From positions 35,208 to 44,864 of the forward strand of contig JADGDL010000015.1 of the NCBI GenBank assembly GCA_016744875.1: a stretch of DNA of 9,657 nt, written 5' to 3'. This stretch comes from Sulfurovum sp. GTDB taxonomy: Bacteria; Campylobacterota; Campylobacteria; Campylobacterales; Sulfurovaceae. Numbering within the stretch: position 1 is the first letter of the stretch; each line of letters starts with the position of its first letter. A program made the position numbers and the translations under genes. Below the pieces are notes generated by a model, which made no database searches, was not told the DNA's origin, and saw only the letters and a program-made list of their open reading frames with translations. Below, in pieces: positions 1 to 6,104 of this stretch.

Positions 1-1
1 T

Positions 2-1990
2 ACTGAAATGAGAGCAGAGATCAAAAAGTCTGTAGTAGATTCTTCTAAAAAAGTAAAAGAGCTCTATAAGGCTATAGATTATAGACCTATTTGGGTCGAT
101 AAAGACCACTTAACACAATTTACTGAGCTTCTGGTGCAAGAGCTTAAAGAGGATTTTGAAAAGGGATTACATGCAAAACTGGTTGCAAACTATAAAAAGC
201 TTTTACCTAATGATGAGAAGGTCTTTGCTTCAAACTCTTTAAAAGATAGAGTTGTCGTAGAGTTAGGGGTAATGCAACTTTATGTTGACCATATCTCTGC
301 GATACTCAAAGAGAAAAAAAGTAAACATACCTCCTTATCGCTTTTACAGTATGCCTTAGAAGAGAAGAGTTTGATAGAAGCACTCAATGTGATCTCAGTA
401 GAGAGAATCGCGCATCGTATGCCTACATTAGACCAAAATACAACTATTTTTAGTAAGTGGGGAGAGATAGATCAAAATCAGACCAGAACACTTATGAGCG
501 GGTATGAAGGTGATAAAAAAGAGAGACTCAAAGCGATGTATAGATTGCTTGACTATAAGTCAATCTGGGTGAGAGAAAAAGGATTAACATCTTTTGGAGA
601 AGAACTGTTTACCCAGATCGGCTCTGATATCACACTTGATAAAAATACTACTACGTATAAGAGATATGTAGAGCTTCAAAATATGGCACTGCCTAAAGAT
701 AAAAGAGCTATTTTAGAATATGAATTTGAGATAGCAAAACTTTATCAAGCCTACATGACGCATGCACTGTACGGAAACATAGATTGGAAAAAGTTTAAAG
801 CCAAGTTGAGACGCCATCATCGAAACGGTGACTGGGTGGTACATAATATTCTGTTCTCACCTGAATCACTGCTGATAGAATCACTTAATAAAAAAACATT
901 GAACCATGCATTTACAAAAGCCAAACCGGTATTTCCTCTTTATGAGAGAATGCTTGTAGCACTAAAAAAATATCAGGACATTGATGCATCAGGAGGATGG
1001 GAAACTTTACCCAAGTTCCCAGATCTTAAAGTAGGAGCATCAGATCCTGTGATACCTCTTTTACGTGAGAGATTAAAGGCTGAAGGCTATAGTGTTGATT
1101 GTGCTGATACGCACAAATATGATACATGTTTACTGAACGTCATGCAAATATTTCAGCGAAGACATGGACTGGCAGATGAAGGCTACATAGGTAAGCTAAC
1201 ACGTAAAGCACTTTCCGAAACAGTAGCTCAAAAGATTGATAGGATCAAACTTAATATCGACCGAATTAAATGGATAAAACGTAGTAATGATAAGCATCAT
1301 ATACTGGTAAACATTCCTTCTTATACGATGTATGTATTTGATGAAGGGGAAGTGATACAGTCCATGAAGGTTATTGTCGGTAGAAAAGGACATGAGACAC
1401 CTATCTTTTATGGTAGAGTGCGTACCATCGTGCTCAATCCGTATTGGCGTATACCCGCAAGTATCATCCGTCATGAGATGATTCCTAAGCTGAAAAAGAA
1501 CCCTCACTACACCAACAGTAAAAACATAGAGATCCATACAGGATACTCTGAACACTCTCCCCGAGTCAATCCTCTGAATGTAAACTGGCATAAGTATGGT
1601 CGTCGTTTGCCTCCATACAGGTTTATGCAGTCACCAGGGGTAAAAAATGCACTGGGAAAAGTGAAGTACCTTTTTCCAAACAAGTATGCTGTTTATATGC
1701 ATGATACAAACCAAAGACATCTTTTTGAAAAAGATGTGAGATCCCTTAGTCACGGTTGTGTAAGATTACATAAGCCTTTTGAACTCTTGGAAACATTTTC
1801 AACGATAGACCCGATAATCAACTTTGAAAAGTCACAAAAGATATTGGAAGACAACAAAAAAAGAGCTTTTAGACTCTCCCAAACAGTTCCTGTAGATATG
1901 ATCTACTTGACTACATGGGTAGATATGGAAGGCACTATACAGTTCCGTGATGATGTTTATGGGTATGATAAGTTACAGTTAGTCAAATAG
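2..1990 (+). CDS. L,D-transpeptidase (YcbB/YkuD family), 5' partial
   Basis: The enzyme would form 3-3 cross-links in peptidoglycan in the periplasm by joining meso-diaminopimelate residues. The frame is open from base 2 with no stop upstream. The first visible ATG (base 8) begins a charged stretch without a signal peptide, so the true start probably lies before the window. Numbering from that ATG (660 aa), residues 16-140 and 174-310 look like two copies of the YcbB scaffold domain, each opening with LY/MY..DY..IWV. Residues about 340-403 form a peptidoglycan-binding-1-like domain ending in FQRRHGL....IGKLT. Residues about 430-600 are the YkuD catalytic domain: H565 in YMHDT, then SHGCVR with H582, G583 and the nucleophile C584. 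The gene is convergent with pgeF, 3 bp away, with no room for a terminator between them. The family assignment is firm; the exact physiological role is inferred. Confidence 0.93.
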   Translation, partial: TEMRAEIKKSVVDSSKKVKELYKAIDYRPIWVDKDHLTQFTELLVQELKEDFEKGLHAKLVANYKKLLPNDEKVFASNSLKDRVVVELGVMQLYVDHISAILKEKKSKHTSLSLLQYALEEKSLIEALNVISVERIAHRMPTLDQNTTIFSKWGEIDQNQTRTLMSGYEGDKKERLKAMYRLLDYKSIWVREKGLTSFGEELFTQIGSDITLDKNTTTYKRYVELQNMALPKDKRAILEYEFEIAKLYQAYMTHALYGNIDWKKFKAKLRRHHRNGDWVVHNILFSPESLLIESLNKKTLNHAFTKAKPVFPLYERMLVALKKYQDIDASGGWETLPKFPDLKVGASDPVIPLLRERLKAEGYSVDCADTHKYDTCLLNVMQIFQRRHGLADEGYIGKLTRKALSETVAQKIDRIKLNIDRIKWIKRSNDKHHILVNIPSYTMYVFDEGEVIQSMKVIVGRKGHETPIFYGRVRTIVLNPYWRIPASIIRHEMIPKLKKNPHYTNSKNIEIHTGYSEHSPRVNPLNVNWHKYGRRLPPYRFMQSPGVKNALGKVKYLFPNKYAVYMHDTNQRHLFEKDVRSLSHGCVRLHKPFELLETFSTIDPIINFEKSQKILEDNKKRAFRLSQTVPVDMIYLTTWVDMEGTIQFRDDVYGYDKLQLVK

Positions 1991-1993
1991 TTT

Positions 1994-2761
1994 TTAAGAT
2001 GAGGTCAATCCTATCATACTCATAAACCTTCCGCTGCATCCCTTCTCTTTTCGGTAAGAGAAGAAGCGTTCTACTTCACAGGCAGTACAGATATTGCTCA
2101 TCTCAATGTTAGCTTTCTGCACACCTGCATCTAAGAGTTGTTCTTGATTCAGGTAGGGCAGGTTTAACATATATTTTTCACCCTCTTTAGTGAATGCCTC
2201 AGGTGTTTCAAAAAAGTGTCCGGCTACATCTTCTCCTACTTCATAACAACAATAACCTATGGAAGGAGCGATACCTGCAAGTATGTCTTTTGGGTTTGAG
2301 CTAAACACTTCTGTCATCTTTTGTACAGTTTTTGCCACGATCTGTGCCTGTGTACCTCTCCACCCCGCATGTATAGCAGCCACAACATTTTTCTTTTTAT
2401 CATAGAGCAGGACAGGAACACAGTCTGCAGTAAGAATGCTAAGTAACACACCATCAACATCAGTGATAAGCGCATCACAATCTTCAATGGCATCCTTTAA
2501 GCTCTCCCAACCTTTACTTTCCTGTTTTTGGATGATTTTTATATGGTCGCTATGGGTTTGGTTTGCTACGATGTAGTGAAGTTTTTTATTTGTTTTAAGA
2601 AGTGTGGAAAGTTTTTCTCTGTTGGCTATGATCTTTTCATGGTTTTCACCTGTATGCAGGGCAAGACTGAAAGTATAGGGAAGATCAGATGATTTTGTAG
2701 TGACGGTATGAAGCAGTTTAGGGTACTTTTGTAAGTGCTTAAAGCGATAAAAATCAAGCAT
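1994..2761 (-). CDS. pgeF: peptidoglycan editing factor PgeF (YfiH, laccase-domain)
   Basis: A 255-aa protein of the YfiH/LACC1 multicopper-oxidase-like family (formerly called polyphenol oxidase or laccase-domain). Family members hydrolyse UDP-MurNAc-L-Ser, keeping L-serine out of the first stem-peptide position. Some members also show purine nucleoside phosphorylase or adenosine deaminase activity. The metal-site motifs are all visible: H70 in NQTHS, C114 in TADCVP and H131 in HAGWRG. They are followed by the family signatures PSIGYCCYEVG (about 166-176) and CTACEVERFFSYR (225-237). Length is normal. The ATG at 2761 has an AAGGAA ribosome binding site (2766-2771) four bases upstream. The gene faces rodA divergently and abuts the L,D-transpeptidase, which fits a cell-wall role. 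There is no signal peptide, so it is cytoplasmic. Confidence 0.94.
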   Translation of the reverse strand: MLDFYRFKHLQKYPKLLHTVTTKSSDLPYTFSLALHTGENHEKIIANREKLSTLLKTNKKLHYIVANQTHSDHIKIIQKQESKGWESLKDAIEDCDALITDVDGVLLSILTADCVPVLLYDKKKNVVAAIHAGWRGTQAQIVAKTVQKMTEVFSSNPKDILAGIAPSIGYCCYEVGEDVAGHFFETPEAFTKEGEKYMLNLPYLNQEQLLDAGVQKANIEMSNICTACEVERFFSYRKEKGCSGRFMSMIGLTSS

Positions 2762-2803
2762 AAAATTCCTTTTTGATATAATACCTAAAAAATAGGATAT
2801 TGC
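2762..2803. promoter_or_regulatory. divergent pgeF/rodA promoter region
   Basis: This 42-bp gap serves both genes. On the plus strand a T-run leads into TATAAT at 2777-2782, and AGGA at 2794-2797 lies six bases before the rodA ATG. On the minus strand the same bases read TATTAT (2778-2783), and AAGGAA (2766-2771) precedes pgeF. The near-symmetric -10 could be shared, but the minus-strand leader would then be only about ten bases, so pgeF's true start site is unsure. No good -35 is visible in either direction; T-tracts in place of a -35 are common in Campylobacterota. Confidence 0.6.
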
Positions 2804-3940
2804 ATGGCTTCATGGTTTGATTTTGATAAACGTGTCTTTAAACATTTTTCATACTTACTCATGATTCAGATGATCCCGCTTTTTGTGATCTCATCTTATC
2901 TTGTTAAAGAGATAAGTCCGCATCTTTTTAATAAACAGATGGTTTATTATACTATTGCGGGTATAGCATTTTTTGTTTCTGTTTTTATACCATGGAGACG
3001 GATACTCTGGTGGTTTGTCCCTCTTTTTTATTTGGCAAACCTTGGATTACTAATCGCAGTAGAGTTCATAGGTAAAACCATACTTGGAGCCCAAAGATGG
3101 ATAGAGATTCCCGGGCTTGGTGTCACGATACAACCCTCAGAGTTCATGAAAGTTGCAGTGATCATGATGCTTGGATATCTGATAAGCAGAAAACCCCCGC
3201 AAGAGAGTGGATATGGATTATTTTCATTTATTAAACTTTCTATTGCAATTGTCATTCCCTTTTTGATCATCGCAAAAGAACCGGATCTTGGTACTGCATT
3301 GGTTTTGCTCATTACAGGGTACGGCATACTATTTGTTGTAGGTATAAACTGGAAGATATGGATGATTATCTTTGTTGTATTGGGGCTCTCTGCACCACTT
3401 CTTTACGGTCAGTTAAAACCGTATCAGAAAAAACGTATCTCAGACTTTGTTGGGAAACCAAGTTACCAGGTGAATCAGGCACTTATCGCCATAGGTTCTG
3501 GTGGCCTTGAAGGAAAAAAGAAAGAAGAAGCGACCCAAACACAGCTTGACTTTCTTCCTGTCTCTTCAACAGATTTTATCTTTGCTTTTTTAGGAGAACG
3601 GTTTGGTTTTAAAGGGATGATGACAGTCATTGTATTATATATCCTCCTTATCTTTAATTTGCTTTATATTTCAGCCAAACATGCAGGTGATTATCTCATC
3701 AGGGTTTTTGCATCAGGACTCGCTTTTTTACTCTTTGTCTATATGACGGTCAACATTTATATGATCATAGGACTTGCCCCTGTTGTAGGGCTTCCACTCC
3801 CAATGTTCAGTCACGGAGGGACCTCGTTTATCATATTTGCAGTAATTTTTGGAATTTTACAAAATCTCATTGCTTTTAAAGATTACAGTCGCTATAATTC
3901 TGACTCGAAAGTGACCCTCCAAACGAAGGATCTTCACTAA
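2804..3940 (+). CDS. rodA: rod-shape SEDS peptidoglycan polymerase RodA
   Basis: A 378-aa polytopic inner-membrane protein of the SEDS family (FtsW/RodA/SpoVE). It polymerises lipid II into glycan strands together with a class B PBP during cell elongation. About ten hydrophobic segments are visible, the first at residues 15-34. Family signatures appear in order: GAQRWI...QPSEFMK (95-116), KEPDLGTAL (158-166), IAIGSGGLEGK (228-238), the extracellular LPVSSTDFIFAFLGERFGF (251-269) and GLPLPMFSHGGTSF (329-342). D257 in TDFIFA matches the essential aspartate of SEDS polymerases. The usual E-x-H before TDF is replaced here by V-S-S, and GEE by GER. RodA is favoured over FtsW by the IAIGSGGLxGK motif, the length and the lack of a long cytoplasmic N-terminus. 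The tRNA follows closely on the same strand. Confidence 0.94.
   Translation: MASWFDFDKRVFKHFSYLLMIQMIPLFVISSYLVKEISPHLFNKQMVYYTIAGIAFFVSVFIPWRRILWWFVPLFYLANLGLLIAVEFIGKTILGAQRWIEIPGLGVTIQPSEFMKVAVIMMLGYLISRKPPQESGYGLFSFIKLSIAIVIPFLIIAKEPDLGTALVLLITGYGILFVVGINWKIWMIIFVVLGLSAPLLYGQLKPYQKKRISDFVGKPSYQVNQALIAIGSGGLEGKKKEEATQTQLDFLPVSSTDFIFAFLGERFGFKGMMTVIVLYILLIFNLLYISAKHAGDYLIRVFASGLAFLLFVYMTVNIYMIIGLAPVVGLPLPMFSHGGTSFIIFAVIFGILQNLIAFKDYSRYNSDSKVTLQTKDLH
3870..3898 (+). promoter_or_regulatory. probable tRNA promoter inside the end of rodA
   Basis: TTGCTT (3870-3875) and a perfect TATAAT (3893-3898) are separated by 17 bases, near-ideal sigma-70 spacing. Initiation would fall near 3905, about 50 nt before the mature tRNA. 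The tRNA could therefore be transcribed independently of rodA. Confidence 0.5.
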
Positions 3941-3953
3941 CGACATCTAATCA

Positions 3954-4030
3954 GGGTCTGTAGCTCAGCTGGTTAGAGCACTCGGCTCATAACCGAGTGG
4001 TCCGGGGTTCGAGTCCCCGCGGACCCACCA
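3954..4030 (+). tRNA. tRNA-Met (CAT), elongator type; tRNA-Ile2 possible
   Basis: A 77-nt cloverleaf with encoded CCA. The acceptor stem GGGTCTG pairs with CGGACCC (one T-G wobble). The D-arm is GCTC/GAGC. The anticodon stem CTCGG/CCGAG holds loop CTCATAA with anticodon CAT at 3988-3990. The T-arm is CGGGG/CCCCG with loop TTCGAGT, and the discriminator is A4027. It is not the initiator: the first pair G-C is matched, and the anticodon stem lacks the three G-C pairs of fMet tRNA. A CAT anticodon could also be tRNA-Ile2, whose C34 is converted to lysidine by TilS; sequence alone does not settle this. Confidence 0.95.
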
Positions 4031-4088
4031 CCTTCTTGAACATTGTTTTTACTACACTTATACTTAAAAAAATATCTTAAACTGACCA

Positions 4089-4385
4089 CTAACTATTCAA
4101 GACCTCATTCAAGGCATCATACATTCCACGTTTATACTCAGTATCATCAAGACAGGAATAAAATTTTAGCTGTTTAATGATCTGTTCTTTAAACTCTTGT
4201 TGTATCCTCTTTTCTTCTTGCATATAATAGAAGACTAATTCTCCAATGTATTCCAGTGAGGCCAACCTACCTTCTCTGTAATTATCTGTTACTTGTAATG
4301 TCGTGGTATTGAACTTGTAGTGTACTATTTGATTATGGCAATGTTTACTTACTTTTTCAAGATATTCTTTTGATGTAGGTTTCAT
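4089..4385 (-). CDS. hypothetical protein (98 aa)
   Basis: I do not recognise this family. The protein is soluble, charged and mostly predicted helical, without signal peptide or membrane segment. Its most distinctive parts are YREGRLASLEYIGELVFYYM (36-55) and a C-terminal YKRGMYDALNEVL (84-96), with cysteines at 16 and 78. Two helical blocks of this kind suggest a small helical bundle. No strong Shine-Dalgarno precedes the ATG at 4385, and no better in-frame start is visible upstream, so initiation may be weak. TTGACA on the minus strand (4427-4432) could be a -35, but its -10 is poor. It converges on the tRNA gene and diverges from the lipoprotein gene. Confidence 0.6.
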   Translation of the reverse strand: MKPTSKEYLEKVSKHCHNQIVHYKFNTTTLQVTDNYREGRLASLEYIGELVFYYMQEEKRIQQEFKEQIIKQLKFYSCLDDTEYKRGMYDALNEVLNS

Positions 4386-4466
4386 ATGAATATTTTGGCA
4401 TAAATAAAAAGATATGATTGATTCTATGTCAAATTGTCATACATTTAAATTTGATATACTATTCAT

Positions 4467-4482
4467 TATAATTTAGCAAGGA
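4467..4482 (+). promoter_or_regulatory. -10 box and RBS of the lipoprotein gene
   Basis: TATAAT at 4467-4472 is followed by AAGGA at 4478-4482, six bases before the ATG at 4489. A second -10-like TATACT lies at 4455-4460, with TTGTCA (4434-4439) 15 bases before it. The second pair would leave a normal leader, whereas the first leaves a very short one. Confidence 0.45.
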
Positions 4483-4488
4483 AAAATA

Positions 4489-4791
4489 ATGAAAAAAGTT
4501 AGCATCTTTATTGTCGCCATTTCAAGTATATTTTTTCTCACCTTATGTGGAGAAGAGAAAGCAGAAGATTATACTAATACTACAGAAACTCCTAAAGAAG
4601 CCTATATTGATAGTCCTACAAATACTTATAAGAGACGTGTTGAGACGCTAAATATCGCTAATACTATACAACAACCCAGTAGCTACCTTGGAAGTCGTAT
4701 TGAAGTGAGGGGATCATCTAAGAATGCGGTGAAGCAGAGTAACAGCCGTACAGAAGCACAAGATAAGGCCATGGAGGCTTTAACAAAGTAA
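4489..4791 (+). CDS. small putative lipoprotein (100 aa)
   Basis: The N-terminus is a classic export signal: KK at residues 2-3, then hydrophobic residues 4-19 and a single cysteine, C20, in LTLCGEE. This resembles a lipobox, although Leu at -1 is unusual where Gly, Ala or Ser is the rule. Mature protein from C20 would be about 81 residues, polar and rich in Thr, Ser, Glu and Asn, with no further cysteine. It ends in a basic/acidic helix (SRTEAQDKAMEALTK). The family is unrecognised. Glu at +3 gives no clear sorting hint outside enterobacteria. The start is fixed by AAGGA at 4478-4482. It is probably monocistronic, since a hairpin follows and the next gene begins 157 bp later. Confidence 0.68.
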   Translation: MKKVSIFIVAISSIFFLTLCGEEKAEDYTNTTETPKEAYIDSPTNTYKRRVETLNIANTIQQPSSYLGSRIEVRGSSKNAVKQSNSRTEAQDKAMEALTK

Positions 4792-4804
4792 TAGTAGGAA
4801 ATCT

Positions 4805-4838
4805 TTACTTCGCATGAAAAGCTGGTGTTCATGAGTAA
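4805..4838 (+). terminator. hairpin after the lipoprotein gene
   Basis: TTACT (4805-4809) plus CATGAA (4813-4818) pair with TTCATG (4828-4833) plus AGTAA (4834-4838). This makes an 11-bp stem with a 3-nt bulge and a 9-nt loop, 13 bases after the stop codon. The following tract (TAATAAATCCCATTTTAT) is only moderately T-rich, so it may be a weak terminator or a 3'-end stabiliser. Confidence 0.45.
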
Positions 4839-4856
4839 TAAATCCCATTTTATAAT

Positions 4857-4870
4857 TTTGTTATAACAAA
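4857..4870. promoter_or_regulatory. 14-bp palindrome upstream of the MOSC operon
   Basis: TTTGTTATAACAAA is a perfect palindrome with no loop, the form of a dimeric regulator's binding site rather than an RNA hairpin. It lies 12 bases upstream of the candidate -35 of the MOSC operon. The regulator is unknown. Confidence 0.4.
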
Positions 4871-4882
4871 TAAAATAATATG

Positions 4883-4911
4883 TTGCATTGTACCTTAAAT
4901 TATGCTAGTAT
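4883..4911 (+). promoter_or_regulatory. candidate promoter of the MOSC operon
   Basis: TTGCAT (4883-4888) and TAGTAT (4906-4911) are 17 bases apart. TATGCT at 4901-4906 is an alternative -10. The ribosome binding site AAAGGA at 4937-4942 sits six bases before the ATG at 4949. Confidence 0.4.
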
Positions 4912-4948
4912 CGTGAAAAATTTGTATGCTTACAATAAAGGACAATAA

Positions 4949-5398
4949 ATGACAAGTGGAAAAGTAGTATCTTTATACATGACTATGCCTGATATGATGC
5001 GCTCTGGACACCGTATGAAGGTTGAAGATATGGACATGGATGAAAATGGTATCATGGGAAGTAGAGACTATGAAAATGGGGCAGAACATACTATGGTTCT
5101 GGTTTCAAAAAAGAGTTATGACATTATAGAAGAAGCAGAGCTTGTTTTTGAAAGAGGTCTATTGATGGAAGACATTTATGTAGACATTGACCTGTATCAT
5201 CTGAATAAAGGATCGATCATAGAGATAGGTGAAATGCTCTTTGAAGTGACTGGACCTTGCGAGGACTATCGTTACTTATATGCATTTGCACCTGAACTTC
5301 CTGAACTCATTCATGGAAGTCGTGGTCTATTTATATCTCCTTTAGATTATGGTGGAATTCAAGTAGGAAATGAAGTTAAGGTAATACAAGAGGCTTAA
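4949..5398 (+). CDS. small MOSC-domain protein
   Basis: A stand-alone MOSC domain of 149 aa, the fold shared with the C-terminal domain of molybdenum cofactor sulfurase and with YiiM/YuaD proteins. Sequence features in family order: GKVVSLYM at 4-11, a GIMGSRDYENG segment (34-44) like the usual dG..GD, a TMVLVSKKSYDII strand-helix (48-60), LNKGSIIEIGEMLFEVTGPCEDY (85-107) and GSRGLFISPLDYGGIQVGNEVKV (123-145). C104 in TGPC matches the conserved cysteine proposed to carry or transfer sulfur. MOSC proteins act on molybdenum-cofactor or metal-sulfur chemistry; the substrate here is unknown. No signal peptide, so cytoplasmic. One base separates its stop from the next start, so the two genes form an operon and the products probably act together. 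Confidence 0.75.
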   Translation: MTSGKVVSLYMTMPDMMRSGHRMKVEDMDMDENGIMGSRDYENGAEHTMVLVSKKSYDIIEEAELVFERGLLMEDIYVDIDLYHLNKGSIIEIGEMLFEVTGPCEDYRYLYAFAPELPELIHGSRGLFISPLDYGGIQVGNEVKVIQEA

Positions 5399-5399
5399 G

Positions 5400-5870
5400 A
5401 TGAAAATAACAGGTATCGGGATAGACTACAGTAACATCTGTAAAGACTATAATACAGTATATTTAGATAGAGACAATACAGATCCGGCAACTAAAAAGTG
5501 TATGAAACAAGTACTTATATGGACAAAAGAGTTTGTATCTGAACTTTTAGAAAGATTTGAATATAAACTATATAATTTAAGTTCAAATACTTCGGTAAAT
5601 ATAGATGATATCGCTTCGAAAAGATTTCTTTTTTATTCTCTAGAGAAGGAAATAACATTACAAAGCTATGTCATACATACAGAATATATACAATATGATA
5701 CTTTAACTGCCTGGGAGTCAGAAAAGAACGATAGTATACTCCTTCAAAATGATGAGGATGGAGGAGCGATCTATTTCTTTGTCAATGAAAACTCTAGCGT
5801 ACTTGAATGGATAAAGAATAAACTAGAAAACTTTTCTCTGGATGAGATCCCCTTTCAAGCAATTAAATAA
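5400..5870 (+). CDS. hypothetical protein (156 aa), partner of the MOSC protein
   Basis: I do not recognise a named family. The protein is cytoplasmic, acidic and rich in Asn, Asp and aromatic residues. It opens with MKITGIGIDYSNICKDYNTV, has a TVYLDRDNTDPATKKCM stretch (19-35) that looks functionally constrained, cysteines at 14 and 34, a long helix (37-55), and ends with amphipathic helices. It begins one base after the MOSC stop codon, with AAGAGG at about 5388-5393 inside the upstream gene as ribosome binding site, so translation is likely coupled. A terminator-like hairpin follows directly. The tight pairing suggests it assists or is acted on by the MOSC protein; that is inference. Confidence 0.7.
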   Translation: MKITGIGIDYSNICKDYNTVYLDRDNTDPATKKCMKQVLIWTKEFVSELLERFEYKLYNLSSNTSVNIDDIASKRFLFYSLEKEITLQSYVIHTEYIQYDTLTAWESEKNDSILLQNDEDGGAIYFFVNENSSVLEWIKNKLENFSLDEIPFQAIK

Positions 5871-5931
5871 GACGGCATAGTGAGATGAAATATTTGTTTA
5901 GTGATTTTTGCAATTTATCTCACGTCTTTCT
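5871..5931 (+). terminator. terminator-like hairpin after the MOSC operon
   Basis: GACG (5871-5874) and TGAGAT (5881-5886) pair with ATCTCA (5917-5922) and CGTC (5923-5926), with a 6-nt bulge on the 5' arm and a 30-nt loop. The run TTTCT follows. It starts at the first base after the stop codon. The large loop and short T-tract make it a weak example. Confidence 0.45.
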
Positions 5932-5973
5932 ATAAATCATACTACTTACACTACACCTTTTTTAGAAATTTTT

Positions 5974-6008
5974 TTGTCATATCTTCCACACTTGTGTTAT
6001 AATATAAT
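5974..6008 (+). promoter_or_regulatory. promoter of the repeat-protein gene
   Basis: TTGTCA (5974-5979) and TATAAT (5998-6003) are 18 bases apart, and a second TATAAT overlaps at 6003-6008. A T-rich tract (5968-5975) lies just upstream. Initiation near 6011-6015 would start the transcript at the GGGGC just before the leader hairpin. This is the strongest promoter in the small-gene region. Confidence 0.6.
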
Positions 6009-6015
6009 ATGGGGC

Positions 6016-6051
6016 TATGATAGAGACCTTTAAGTAAAAAATACTATCATA
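6016..6051 (+). promoter_or_regulatory. 5'-leader hairpin
   Basis: TATGATAG (6016-6023) and CTATCATA (6044-6051) are exact inverted copies around a 20-nt A-rich loop. The hairpin sits at the very 5' end of the predicted transcript and about 40 nt before the ribosome binding site, where it could protect the mRNA or bind a regulator. It does not overlap or obviously sequester the ribosome binding site. Confidence 0.45.
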
Positions 6052-6104
6052 CTTCATGCTTTTCATTCAAAATGATTAGCTATATTATATTAGGAGAAAT
6101 GATT

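Noticed and set aside
1196..1591. Minus-strand open frame of 131 codons
   Set aside because: It lies wholly inside the catalytic half of the L,D-transpeptidase gene, has no ribosome binding site and an implausible composition.
3028..3327. Minus-strand open frame of 99 codons
   Set aside because: It is antisense to the conserved core of rodA and shows no protein family pattern.
3954..4030. tRNA as the attachment site of a genomic island
   Set aside because: No integrase gene and no second copy of the tRNA 3' end are visible in the window.
3954..4030. Initiator tRNA-fMet
   Set aside because: It has a matched first G-C acceptor pair and a CTCGG/CCGAG anticodon stem instead of the initiator's GGG/CCC.
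5885..5935. 16-codon open frame after the MOSC operon
   Set aside because: It has no ribosome binding site and lies inside the terminator-like hairpin.
6072..6104. Longer start for the repeat protein at 6072
   Set aside because: The extra residues include the AGGAG ribosome binding site read as codons, and nothing resembling a site precedes 6072.
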